In this document: piece by piece, positions 1 through 9,667 of the stretch
How positions within the stretch are numbered: the first letter of the stretch is position 1
How the letters are laid out: each line of letters begins with the position of its first letter
NCBI GenBank assembly: GCA_022560025.1
Contig: JAFISE010000098.1
Coordinates: 60,616-124,615 of the forward strand
Direction of reading: 5' to 3'
Source: Stagonosporopsis chrysanthemi
Taxonomy: Eukaryota; Ascomycota; Dothideomycetes; Pleosporales; Didymellaceae
Length of the DNA: 64,000 nucleotides
The notes under the pieces: model-generated
What the model was told of the DNA's origin: nothing
What the model saw: only the letters and a program-made list of their open reading frames with translations
The model's database searches: none
Position numbers and translations under genes: made by a program

Positions 1-2113
1 AAGGCATTTGCTTGTACTTTGCCTGATTGACGACCATAAGGCAGAGCGAGAAAGCTAGCACAAAGAGGTAGTAGAAATGGGAAGACATGGGCTCGTCGCA
101 TGTCTTTTTTGATGTGGCGTTCCTGTCCATCATCCCGTATAGCACAGTGCCAATGGTGATGCCGAAACCAAGGAAGAGCGAGTAGATGATGGCATACACC
201 ATGCGAACCGAGCCGGCGACAATATGTTTACTTTGTAATTCAAGAGACGCGCAAAGTACCATAAATCCGGGAAGAATGAGAGCGATACTGGACTGAGCCA
301 TGGCACTGAAGCAGAAAATCTCCTTGCCATCGCTTCCACGAATAGAGCCAAGTGCGCGAGCGAGAAAGCTGGTGATGACCGCGGCACCAATCTCGAAAAC
401 GTTACTGATGAGCTCGTTGCCAGGAGCAACAATCAGCTGCAGCCAGCCGATGATGCAGCCCAGCAAGAAGCAAAAGGGAAGATCGATGGGTCTAGCGCTG
501 AAGGCGAAAGGAGCTACCGTGGCGGAAGCGAGGCCGTAGACAGGCACTCTAGGCCAACGACCAAACTTGTTCTTCCGACCCATGATAGCTTCCAAGCGAG
601 GGGTTGCTTCGTCGACACCGATACGGTCATGCACAACATCCTTGTAAATCTCGTGAACGTCGCGAAGCTTGCCAAGATCAACGCCTTGTGCTGTTCTGAC
701 AAGCTTGACCTCGGAGGTGTGAATAGAACTGTCGTCAAAAGCACAAATCATACAACCAGGCATGTAAAGGAATTGCGCCTCTATCTCCAGAACTCGTGCA
801 GACATGCTGAGGTATTCTTCGAGACGGTGCGTGGGCGCACCATACATCATCAAGGCTTTGCAAAGCTTACGAAGGTAGCTCTGTCGTGCCAGGGTGCCAG
901 CGATGTGAACTTTAATCTTCATGTCTTTGTCACGACGCTGTTTGGGCTTCTTGACTGATTCGTCCGACTTTGATCGCTTGCCTATGCCTGGCCGAGATTT
1001 CTTGACCTGCTCATGGAACTCATTGCCCAGGTCTTGCTGGGAAGGGGCAGCAAAGCTACGAGCGGAGCTCCCAACAAGTGTTGAGATCGAGTTCGTGGAC
1101 TGGTTGCCATGGCGATTGAACCAGGGCTTGCTGCGTGGGGTGGTTGTTCCTGATCGAGGCGGTGATGAGTTTGGTGAATTAGCTGCCGTCGAAGCTCCAC
1201 TGAACGTGTATCCACCACTTGCTGTCCTAGCATGAGAGTATCGTCCTGCTCGACCACCAGTAGCGTGGGCTTGAGCAGCGGCAGTGGACGCCTGCAAGAG
1301 CGTCCCAAGAACTCCGGTTCGGTACTTTCGTGGGCGGGCTACGTGCTCATCTTCGATTTCAACAGCATTTGTAGGTGAGACTTGGCCAGAGTGGAGCGGA
1401 GGTTCCGAATGATACAAGTCCTCCATATTAATCCCTGTTCCACCGCCGCCGTTCCGGACAGTGTGGTTACGCAAAAGCATGGACGCTCGCTTCATAAATT
1501 GAGGATCGTCGTCGTCGTTTTCCTCTCCGCTGTTCTCAGCCGTATTGTCGTAGGAGCTGACCATACTTTGCAATTCCATAGAGGGCGGGCTGAGCTGGCC
1601 TTCAGAGCCGCGACGCGAGATAGGAGCAGAGTAGGTGCCCATAGATTGGGAAAGCTTTGCTGCTCGTCGCTGGGCCTCGAGACCTGAGCGCTCCTTGGCC
1701 TTCGACATGTGCGAGTTTTGTTGCCGCTGAATCTCGTCATCGAAGGGGTTGGGTTCATCGTTGAGGAAGAACTCTGGCGGTGTACGGGCAGCTTTCCGGA
1801 TCGCTGGACGTGGCTTCTGTACATCACGAGCAGGTGGAGTAGCCCCTGCTTCTCGTGGATACTCTTCGGACAAAGCCATCTTGATAGACTCTCGCATCTT
1901 CCTGAGGTCATCTTGGGAAAGATCTGCTCTTTGTAAAGGGGTGTTATGACCACCAGAACCAGTGTTGTTGTCTTCGGGGGTAATTGTTGATGCCGGGAGT
2001 TCTGCAGTAGTGTCTTCTCTCCATACGACGCGCTTGCGTCCTGGAGTTGAAGACATTTGGTCCTCGGGGCCGTTGTGAGAGTTCGATGGCCCGGGATCTT
2101 GAAAGGGATCCAT
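1..2113 (-). CDS. PRM10/ThrE-like membrane exporter (partial, C-terminus beyond window)
   Basis: The minus strand is open without interruption from an ATG at 2113 to the left edge, giving 704 codons of an incomplete protein. The first ~400 residues are polar, rich in Ser, Pro, Gly and Asn with an acidic NDDDD patch, and look cytoplasmic. From about residue 409 comes the conserved ThrE (DUF1212) domain with YGAPTHRLEEYLSMSARVL and LYMPGCMICAF, followed by hydrophobic segments. This order, a long disordered N-terminus then a ThrE-type core with a predicted multi-pass membrane region, is that of fungal pheromone-regulated membrane protein 10 and its relatives. Bacterial ThrE exports threonine and serine; the fungal substrate is unknown. 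No intron is needed in the visible part. The missing end should hold the last membrane helices. Confidence 0.85.
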   Translation of the reverse strand, partial: MDPFQDPGPSNSHNGPEDQMSSTPGRKRVVWREDTTAELPASTITPEDNNTGSGGHNTPLQRADLSQDDLRKMRESIKMALSEEYPREAGATPPARDVQKPRPAIRKAARTPPEFFLNDEPNPFDDEIQRQQNSHMSKAKERSGLEAQRRAAKLSQSMGTYSAPISRRGSEGQLSPPSMELQSMVSSYDNTAENSGEENDDDDPQFMKRASMLLRNHTVRNGGGGTGINMEDLYHSEPPLHSGQVSPTNAVEIEDEHVARPRKYRTGVLGTLLQASTAAAQAHATGGRAGRYSHARTASGGYTFSGASTAANSPNSSPPRSGTTTPRSKPWFNRHGNQSTNSISTLVGSSARSFAAPSQQDLGNEFHEQVKKSRPGIGKRSKSDESVKKPKQRRDKDMKIKVHIAGTLARQSYLRKLCKALMMYGAPTHRLEEYLSMSARVLEIEAQFLYMPGCMICAFDDSSIHTSEVKLVRTAQGVDLGKLRDVHEIYKDVVHDRIGVDEATPRLEAIMGRKNKFGRWPRVPVYGLASATVAPFAFSARPIDLPFCFLLGCIIGWLQLIVAPGNELISNVFEIGAAVITSFLARALGSIRGSDGKEIFCFSAMAQSSIALILPGFMVLCASLELQSKHIVAGSVRMVYAIIYSLFLGFGITIGTVLYGMMDRNATSKKTCDEPMSSHFYYLFVLAFSLCLMVVNQAKYKQMP

Positions 2114-4318
2114 GTTGGAATTATATTATCGACCTGTGACCGAGAGCGGAGAGTGTGGAAGAGGATTCTCTTGGCAGCGAATCTAAACCCCGTAGACTGT
2201 CAACACGCGCCTCTAGAACGTTGGTCTCCTTGACTCAGGATGTAGGAAGAGTGCACGTGGGGGTAATATCTCGCAGTCGAAAGCGGCTGATAGTCTCAGG
2301 TAGGTTTGAACCGCAGCCGTACAATGCACCTAGCGGCGATCTCCCATGCGGTAGTGTCGAATGCAAGGAGCAATCAGTGCTCTACGTTCGGGTATATATG
2401 GGGCTTTTGGGCGCGACTGGTCGGTGGTACAGTTGAGAATCTCCGGTGGTGACAAGATATCAACGCGGCAGCGGTAACGATTGGTAGTGACGACTGGGTT
2501 TGCAGGAATGAGAACGCGGTGGAACTGATGACGGTATCAACAGTAGCTGGAAACAGGAGACCGTAGCATGGCGCTTTCTTTGCAGGGTTGTGTGGTATTG
2601 ATAAGGTCCCACCAACGCGGATGCTGTCGCAAGTGCTTCCGGGCGGCAAGCGAACAACCACAGATCCTGTCGTGGCGATGAAGGCCCGTTTTTCGTTTGC
2701 AGATGTACCTGGCCAGAATGTTCGACGTGGATTTCGTCGGCTTCAAGGAGACAGTCGGTGGGTATGGTTGCAGGGAACGGTATACTACGGAAGCGCCAAA
2801 CTCGCAGCCGCATCAAAAGCGAACCAAACTTTTCAAAGCTGCACCTGCGGGAGTGGCTGCAGACGCCGGGGCCGAGTATTCTTAGAGTGTTTTTTCCTCG
2901 TGAAGCCGGCGTTGACGTACCGCGACCGCAAGCGTACCGAATATATGGCAAGTTAAGCTTGCCGCAGATGACCGACGATGAAAACGTTTGGCCAGAGTGA
3001 GAAGAATCAGAGACTCTTACCACTCTATACGCGCTCAATACGGTCGTCATACCATCGCAATCTGACGCAGTGAGGGCGCTCTTGACTGACGACAGTCTCA
3101 GGAGCTTCACTGCCGTTGTTGGTTGGGATTTGCATTCGCCCATTCCAAGCATGGCAGCCCATGCGTGATAAAAGTGGACAGGTCATGCCAAACTCTTGGT
3201 GCACTGGATGAGGGAATCCGAGATAAGAACGCTGTGGGTATAACTGGGTCTCCAAGCCTCACGATGCGCGTCTCCCAATGATCGTTGACCTGAAGGCCAT
3301 TGCGCGGGTGAAGCGGTGATACTTGGTGGAGCTGTACACCGCGATCGAGAACCTTCGCAGTTGCATCGCTGTCGAGAAATGACACGGCCCGCGGCGGGCA
3401 ACGGCAGGGGACGTGCTATTCTTGAGGCGGACAGAATCATAATGAATTGATTACTCAGGCGACAGCCGCTTGGACGCTGTTGCACAGTTGCAGTTCGTCT
3501 TGTGGCGAACAGGAGGCTGAAAAACCCTTGAAAACCTGGAAAAGCTTATTCGGCCAAACCCGCCTAGCCGGATGAAAGCCGTGCATACCTTACCTTCCCT
3601 GCATTGCGCAGATCCCAACAGTTGCAACACGAGCTGACTTGAAAGGCGGCTGTTTCGCCATCTCCGTCACCTGTTTCTGGTGATTGGGCTGCGAGAGATA
3701 CTGTGCTTGAGTGGCACTTGCTGTGCTGCCAAAAACAGCAGCACTCTATTCTCAACACCAAGAAGTCGTGTCAACAAAATTGAACTCTGATAACGACGCG
3801 TGTCCACAATCATGCCCTTGCATGGTCCGAAGCTCGCGCGTATCTTCGCGTACAGAGTCACACGCTTGAAAACGACAGCGATCGTCATGGGCCTGAGGAA
3901 ATCAGGGGCCAGGCCGCAAGCGGAAGACCAACCTATTTCAATTACGTCATATCTCGTATTTGGACGGGAGCGAGTTCAGTCTCCCTTGCCCACCACACAG
4001 ATGCCTCCTCGTCGCTGACTCGTCCCTGGCCTTTTCCAATCACGTGTTTCACACGACGAATCGGGTCGGCTATGAAGAGGCCCCTCCCGATGTCAAACGT
4101 GGGTCTCTCGCACGAAACTCCACACGCGTGTATCTGCGATAGAATTTTCGTAAATACAAATCTGGAGAGTTCCACCCCCGGGGGGCTTTCGGCCCACATC
4201 AGAGACGTCAAGTCTAGACTTGTCGTAGCTTGTGGGACTGCCCGTTGATGCTGTCGCCCTCACTGGATCAGTTCATTGCAAGACACTCAGCAGGGGAAGC
4301 TTACTTCGATTTACATGA
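2114..4318. other. Gene-free stretch, 2.2 kb
   Basis: I found no convincing gene here. Several overlapping open frames exist on both strands (for example minus 2460-3152 and 3107-3385, plus 2588-2956), but their translations are Arg/Ser/Pro-rich and match no family I recognise, and no clean intron joins them. The left end must contain the promoter of the PRM10-like gene. The right end, near 4180-4210, has a short GC-rich inverted patch. Confidence 0.4.
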
Positions 4319-4922
4319 TTACTTTAGACTAGTCACAATGATGCCCGCCCCGTCACCCGGCGGTAGATGGAACCCCTCAACGACTAATTCCGCCCTACCC
4401 AGCAGTTCACGCCACTGCTTCTCTGTTCGTTCCATTGCAGCCATGAAGGTTATCATTTGCATGTCAAAAAGTGTAGGTAAGAGAGCTACGCCGGTCGGAG
4501 GCAGGACAAAGTCTTCAATGACAAGCTGTGAGTAACCTGACTTCATACTCGCTGTCACGTTCTTCAGAATCGCAAGGCATTTTTCATCAGACCAATCATG
4601 GAGAACGAACTTCATGAAATATATGCGAGAGTCTGTACGCACGTTAGATGTGGCAACGCACACCAATACCGAACGTACCTGGTACCACCTTGTCCTGGAA
4701 GAAATCAAAGCCGACTCGCTTGACATCAACGCCAATGTCAAGTGTGCAGTCTTTGACAACATGAGGAAGGTTGAACAGGTAGTATTTGCCAGGATAGTCG
4801 GCGAACTTTTGTTTGAATGCGAAAAGATCATGGCCACGGCCACCAGCAACGTCCACGTACAGAACGCCATCTGGAGCGATCAGGCGACGTGGATCATCCA
4901 ACAGTTTTTCTTTCACTGGAAA

Positions 4923-4925
4923 TCA
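4923..4925 (-). other. Premature TGA inside the O-methyltransferase
   Basis: The triplet TGA interrupts one continuous reading frame. Sequence on both sides stays in the same frame and matches the family. A splice escape would need a 16-nt intron, which is too short. Confidence 0.8.
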
Positions 4926-5503
4926 GTCTACCCATTCAGGCCGACTGCCACCGTCTCCCTCAAAGAAAGCGGTGAATGCCGATAGCAAGCTGGGTCTGGC
5001 AACAAGAATCTGAAACAAGTCCTGGCCCTGTGCATTATAGCGATATTGTAACGGACCGTCAGCCTGGTTGTCTGGATTCTGGTAGCCAGTTGCTGCAAGA
5101 TATTCTGGCATCTTTCCCATCGTCTCCATCCCACCGTCGAAACTGGCAAGAGTCATTACAATCCCAAGGGGGCTTCACTAATGAGACGGTCGAGTGCTCA
5201 CATGCATTCAACCATGCCCTTTATGCGCCTGTTAGTCAAAGCTGTGGTGAGCTGATTAGGGCCATAGGTAGCTTCATCGAGCTCGACGACATAACCGCTC
5301 GCTGCCATTACTCTCAGAAAGCGCTCTGCGTTTCTATGTTAGCTCGATCTTGGCTGGCTGGGAGTAGCATTGCAATTACCAATCAACGTTTGGTCAGCTT
5401 TTGTTGTCTCCGCTAAATCGACAGATGTTATTCGACCCTTCGCGGCAATTTGATCGAAGACGCACAGATCTTGCAGTACGCGCATCGCCATAGATCGGCC
5501 CAT

Positions 5504-5553
5504 CTGTTCTGAGATCAGCGATCTATTGTGTGGTCGGAAATCGCTGCACATGC
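5504..5553 (-). other. Probable GC-AG intron in the O-methyltransferase
   Basis: Donor GCATGT, acceptor AACAG, a CTGAT branch-like element about 12 nt before the acceptor, length 50 nt. It joins REALW to MGRSMAM in phase. The only nearby GT donor would create a TAA stop at the junction. Confidence 0.6.
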
Positions 5554-5811
5554 CCAAAGAGCCTCTCGCATCAGCGTCTCTTCGGGTCTTTGCAATGCAG
5601 TGACCAGGTTCGTAGCAGCAGTCAGCGTGCGTACACGCCATTCTTCTGAGATACCCTCCTTCTGTGCAGCGACAGTCGCCACCTCAATGGTCTTGAGTAA
5701 TGCCTCCATTCTGTTGAGTACCTTCAAATTGCACAGCTGGATGGTTAGCAAGGCGGACTGGACAGGCGTGTGGACGGGTTCACGAGCGTGCTTTTGCCGA
5801 AACAACTGCAT

Positions 5812-6294
5812 ATCATTATCGCAATGGCGCGGATTGGAACGTGATGGGTTGACACTAGATCCTGCGAGTACAGGACCGAATCACAACCACCAATCAACAG
5901 ACAACGGCACACTTTGCAGGGATGTAAGCAATTCAGACTGATGTTGATAGCGGCACAGCGGGTTGCTGGCAAATCTTTTCCGTTATTCTGCCTTCTCTAT
6001 AAGCGGGATGCGGATGGCTAAATTGTGAGTCCCATCGTGTTTTATTGATGATTGGAGAGCAAGGTTAGTGTTCCCCACCGAAGGATTCACAACATGGGTT
6101 GACACTCCACCTGCTGAGGTGGCGTAGCTCGGGCTTCTTTCCTGGTCGTGCACACGAGCCGTACCGCGTTGCAATGCACGGACACAGTGTTCCAACCCGC
6201 AGGTAGTTTTCCTTGAGAGCAAAGGAATTGCATATCAGGTGTTAAGATACTGCGCCAGCCTCATCATGCTGTCTCCGGTTCTGACTCGTGCAAC
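5812..6294. other. Intergenic, shared upstream region of the O-methyltransferase and the decayed membrane gene
   Basis: These 480 bases separate two genes pointing away from each other, so they would have held both promoters. I see no other gene. Confidence 0.4.
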
Positions 6295-7008
6295 ATGCCA
6301 AACGACTACCGTAAACAGCTCGATCAGGTTGCGCGGGGTCTGCGTGATCTCTCGATATGCGTAGTGTCCGCAAGATGCTACTATCGTGCTTGGGAACTGC
6401 GATGAGATGATGGCTTCATGGACCTCGCACTAGTAGGTCTCTCGTCATCTGTTGATCATCGCTTACAAAGACAGGCTTTTGGTATCCATTTGGCCGTTCT
6501 TGTGTCTACAGGCGTGAGGTACGGATATGGTCTGCTGTTAAAAGACATTGTCAATCCGAGCGACCGCCAGCTTGCACTAAGTTCACATACATTTCACTTG
6601 CACTGTCAATCTTGGCTTCTACAGCTGGGAAGATCTCCATGGTCCTGTTTTTGCTGAGGTTGTTTGGTCATCCTGCAACAAAAAGACATCATTACTTCCT
6701 TTTCAGTGTTGCCGCCGTGATGGTAGCTCTCAATATACTTACCATCGATATCATTCTAGGACAATACTCCCCTGTGGAGAAAAGGTGAAAACCATGGATA
6801 CAAGGACAATGTTTTGAGTGCAGGCTGGCTGGACATAGGTGGCAGGCTGCAGGCTAGTGAGTAGGCCTGCTGCAAATGAAGGGTCACGAATAACTTGTAT
6901 CACAGTATGGAGTGCATTCATGGACCTTTGACCGTCTTTTCCCCCTTAAGCATGGTATCGAGGTTGCAACTGAGGAGTAGCACAAAATGGGGGCCTGATT
7001 TTCTTGAT
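6295..7008 (+). pseudogene. Decayed rhodopsin/PTH11-like integral membrane gene
   Basis: This is a broken paralogue of the intact gene at 8200-9584. Stretches match it in the same order but in shifting frames with stops: an N-terminus MPNDYRKQLDQVARGL... followed by VVSARCYYRA; then VRYGYGLLLKDIVNPSDRQLAL (intact copy: YRGYGLHLQDIQDPYDREQAL); then a piece like SVAAVMVALNILTIDIILGQ; then WSAFMDL-stop-PSFPPLSMVSRLQLRSSTKW (intact copy: WNAFMDLVTAAFPAYMMWRLQL...). The segment after the last match, and the cytoplasmic tail, are missing; the sequence runs into poly-G. Several lesions are needed, so true decay is likely, unlike a single-error case. Confidence 0.75.
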
Positions 7009-7044
7009 GGGGGGGGGGGGGGGGGGGGGGGGGTTTGGGGGGGG
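7009..7044 (+). repeat. Poly-G run
   Basis: Twenty-five consecutive G, then TTT, then eight more G. This is low-complexity DNA next to an assembly gap and typical of poor-quality read ends. Confidence 0.9.
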
Positions 7045-7132
7045 AAAAGGCTTTTCCTTCCTGCCATCGCCAGTGAGGGTTGTGTTGTGCTTTCTTGGCC
7101 CCCCTTTTTAAAGAATATATAAATCAAGAGGT
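7045..7132 (+). repeat. Left copy of a duplicated gap flank
   Basis: After the poly-G, this stretch reads CTTTTCCTTCCTGCCATCGCC and ends AAAGAATATATAAATCAAGAGGT. It aligns along its length with 7250-7339 with scattered mismatches. It probably is the same locus sequenced badly. Confidence 0.6.
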
Positions 7133-7142
7133 NNNNNNNNNN
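7133..7142. other. Assembly gap (10 N)
   Basis: Ten consecutive N. Poly-G runs lie on both sides and the non-G sequence next to each run is nearly the same, so the gap may be an unmerged overlap and not missing DNA. Confidence 0.95.
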
Positions 7143-7167
7143 GTCTTTGTTATGACGTGTATTGGGC

Positions 7168-7232
7168 GGGGGGGGGGGGGGGGTGCTGGGGGGGGGGGGG
7201 GGGTTGTTGGGTGGGGGGGGGGGGGGGGGGGG
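7168..7232 (+). repeat. Second poly-G tract
   Basis: Long G runs broken only by TGCT, TTGTT and single T. It mirrors the run at 7009-7044 across the gap. Confidence 0.9.
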
Positions 7233-7249
7233 TGGAGTATTGTGAGTGG

Positions 7250-7339
7250 TAAAGCGCTTTACCTTCCTGCAATCGTCACTGACGTTGATTCAGTGCTTCT
7301 GCTGCCACTCTTGTCAAAGTATACTACATACGAGACGTG
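7250..7339 (+). repeat. Right copy of the duplicated gap flank
   Basis: Reads GCGCTTTACCTTCCTGCAATC and ends AAAGTATACTACATACGAGACGT, matching 7045-7132. This copy looks the cleaner of the two. Confidence 0.6.
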
Positions 7340-8199
7340 ACCAAATTCGCTGACGTAAATTACGCGTGGGGCCATTAGCCATATGGTATATGCAAGACCG
7401 TGTTACGCTGGTGCATGCCTCCCCCAATTAATGTTTGGCAGGGCAACAGTATTTCTCCTGATTGAGATGGCCTCGATTCCAACCCTGAAGCATTTGTTGT
7501 CTCAACTACAAGAGCACATGCCGTCCATCGGTAGCTTAGCTTCTTCGTAAAACAAGATACCAAGGAGAGCAAGATTCTCACTGTCGGATCCAAGAGCGCG
7601 ATCGGGAACCCGCATTGAGGACACGGGAATGTCATCACCGTGCTCGACAAGATCGACAATATGTCAAGGCAGCAATATGGATTGAGTACTGAGTCTATAC
7701 TGTGTACCAAAGAAAGGAGAGCGACCCCGACAGCGACAGCGACAAGTACGACATCACAAGCTTCCTCCTCGCGAAAGCAGTCTATACCGGTTTCACCAAG
7801 CCTTCAGCTAGTTGAGGTATCAACTGCGTTATCAGATTCAAGAAGACTGTCTTCGTCTTCGTGGAACGAAGGACCAACTCGAGATGTGATGTGCAGCACA
7901 TCCGACCGATCGTTCATTTCCGGTTCAGCGAGGCTTTGCACTTGCTTATGACGAGCATTCCGTGCAAGATACAGTTACTTCCGAGCAGTTCAAACAATCA
8001 TAAAGAGTCACAGCGGCATCCATTTAGCGAAGGCCCCAATTTAGAATCGAGATGTGCGCCTTTCCTCTTTTGGACATTCCCTGCCGTGTCGCCGCAAGAG
8101 GCGCCGTCTGGTGGAATCTTGCGAAAAGGGGAAGGATCCTTCCATCATTCATGGAACAATGCCTTTGTCACTTCGCACGTCGACACGTCACGATTATCT
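7340..8199. other. Intergenic, upstream of the intact rhodopsin-like gene
   Basis: No gene recognised. A Ser/Thr-rich open frame at 7640-7951 has no family match. The frame of exon 1 of the next gene is open upstream to 7861, but the translation before 8200 does not look like protein. Confidence 0.4.
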
Positions 8200-9584
8200 A
8201 TGATGGGCGATCGCAAACGGTACCAGGGGCTCTTGAATGGGCTGGGCTGGGCTCTATGTGCTCTGGCGATTGTGGTCGTCGGAGCACGGTTCTATTGCCG
8301 GGCGGTCATAGCGCGGAGGTTCGCCTTGGATGACATCTTCATGGTCATGGCATTGGTATGTTTACTTCCACATGCACCGCCGCTCGCTGACAGTCTATAC
8401 CCAGATTACTGGTATTGCTATGATGGCATTGATCTCAGCTGGTGTGTATCGTGGCTATGGTCTCCATCTCCAAGATATCCAGGATCCGTATGACCGCGAG
8501 CAAGCTCTTATGTATACGTACATTGCGCCTACTGTCTCGATCTTTGCGTCATCTTTTGGCAAGATCTCAATGGTACTCTTTACGGTTCATTTGCTGGGCC
8601 AATCAATTAAGAAGATCCATCTTTGGCTTCTGTACTCAGTGACGGCTATTATGGTTGGGGCCAACATTCTCACTGTTGGAATACTACTTGGTGGTTGCAT
8701 GCCGATGAAGAAGAGCTGGGATCCACGTATTCCTGGTATATGTATCGATCCACGTATGTTTGATTATGTGGGAAGAGCTCAATCTGGTACGTCCAACTCA
8801 AATTGATACTGCTGGTGAGATCATTGCCAATTAACTGCTCAGCATGGAATGCGTTTATGGATCTTGTCACAGCCGCCTTCCCAGCCTACATGATGTGGCG
8901 ATTACAACTGAAGTGGAGCACAAAGTGGAGCCTCACATGTCTTATGTGTGGAGGTCTTCTGTAAGATGGCCGTTGCACAGCCCAAAATTACCGTCTAACA
9001 AGATGCAGTGCTGCGTCAGCCACTTTCGCCAAGATCTGGTATATGCGAGACATCAGTAAGATAACCGACATTACATATGCATGGGCGCCAATATCTCTTT
9101 GCTACATGTAGGTTGGCATGACGATAGCTTTCTTGGGCAATAATGCTAATTTTGTGTACACAGAACCGAAGTCTTCGTTCTCATATTTGCTGGCTCACTA
9201 CCAACGCTGAGGCCAATCTTTCGCTATTTCTGCAGTGACAATGCCTCAACGAACGGGCTTTTTGCGATATTCAAGAAGCATGATAGCCAATCCACCGATT
9301 TCCCGTATGGCGGCACTACAATGGCCGGCACGAACGGCTGGGAATTGCCGGAGATGGAAGATGGCCGACGTCGAGATAGTTTTGGAGGCCTTACAGCATT
9401 GCCGCCCTATCCATCAAGGCATCAAGGAAGAAGTTCAACTTCTCCAACACCAACGACAGCTGCAGGTGCTGAACCTGATACGAGCCACAGTCCAGGTAAC
9501 ATCACCGTTCAGCAGGAATTCGATATCGCATACGAAAGATTTCCGAAGGACTCCATGTCGTTAGAGAGTGTGGATAGACGATAA
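8200..9584 (+). CDS. Rhodopsin-domain (PTH11-like) integral membrane protein
   Basis: Five exons: 8200-8355, 8405-8786, 8843-8960, 9009-9107 and 9164-9584, giving 391 aa; all phases close. The product belongs to the large fungal integral membrane family called rhodopsin domain or PTH11-like, possible GPCR-type sensors of the plasma membrane. Visible hydrophobic segments include LGWALCALAIVVVGARFYC, FMVMALITGIAMMALISAGV, YIAPTVSIFASSFGKISMVL, LWLLYSVTAIMVGANILTVG and TEVFVLIFAGSLPTLRPIF. The family hallmark RRFALDDIFM follows helix 1. The last ~90 residues form a polar cytoplasmic tail rich in Ser, Thr and Pro. A second ATG at 8203 is equally possible. A broken copy lies 1.2 kb upstream. The stop is 83 bp from the stop of the convergent MFS gene. 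The ligand is unknown. Confidence 0.85.
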
Positions 9585-9667
9585 CAATACACAACCCTCA
9601 GTCGTAACTCCAGAGCGAGACCGGATCTTGATCACGTCCCCGATACATTGTAACACCAGTTATAGGT

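Larger units (their letters stand above)
4319..5709 (-). pseudogene. Fungal O-methyltransferase with in-frame stop (five exons)
   Basis: Class I SAM-dependent O-methyltransferase of the fungal secondary-metabolism type. Exons on the minus strand are 5709-5554, 5503-5380, 5325-5202, 5142-4679 and 4632-4319, giving 394 codons including stops, a normal family length. The N-terminal dimerisation part ends in SMAMRVLQDLCVFDQIAA; the SAM-binding glycine motif is DVAGGRGHDL; the catalytic His lies in FMKFVLHDWSDEKC. Two oddities stand out. Intron 1 (5553-5504) needs a GC donor. Codon 208 is TGA (4925-4923), lying between PEWVD and FPVKEKL, which are otherwise continuous in frame and align to the usual WFDFFPV-type segment. 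The lesion is a true pseudogene stop or a sequencing error. An upstream in-frame ATG at 5811 is an alternative start. The substrate is unknown. Confidence 0.8.

Noticed and set aside
2460..3152. 230-codon minus frame
   Set aside because: No recognisable domain, atypical composition, and overlapping frames on the other strand look as good. Kept as unassigned DNA.
4907..4925. A 16-nt intron removing the TGA of the O-methyltransferase
   Set aside because: Far below any workable fungal intron length, and removing it would delete conserved residues.
6895..7340. Gly-rich frames across the poly-G tracts and the N gap
   Set aside because: Products of homopolymer sequence, not genes.
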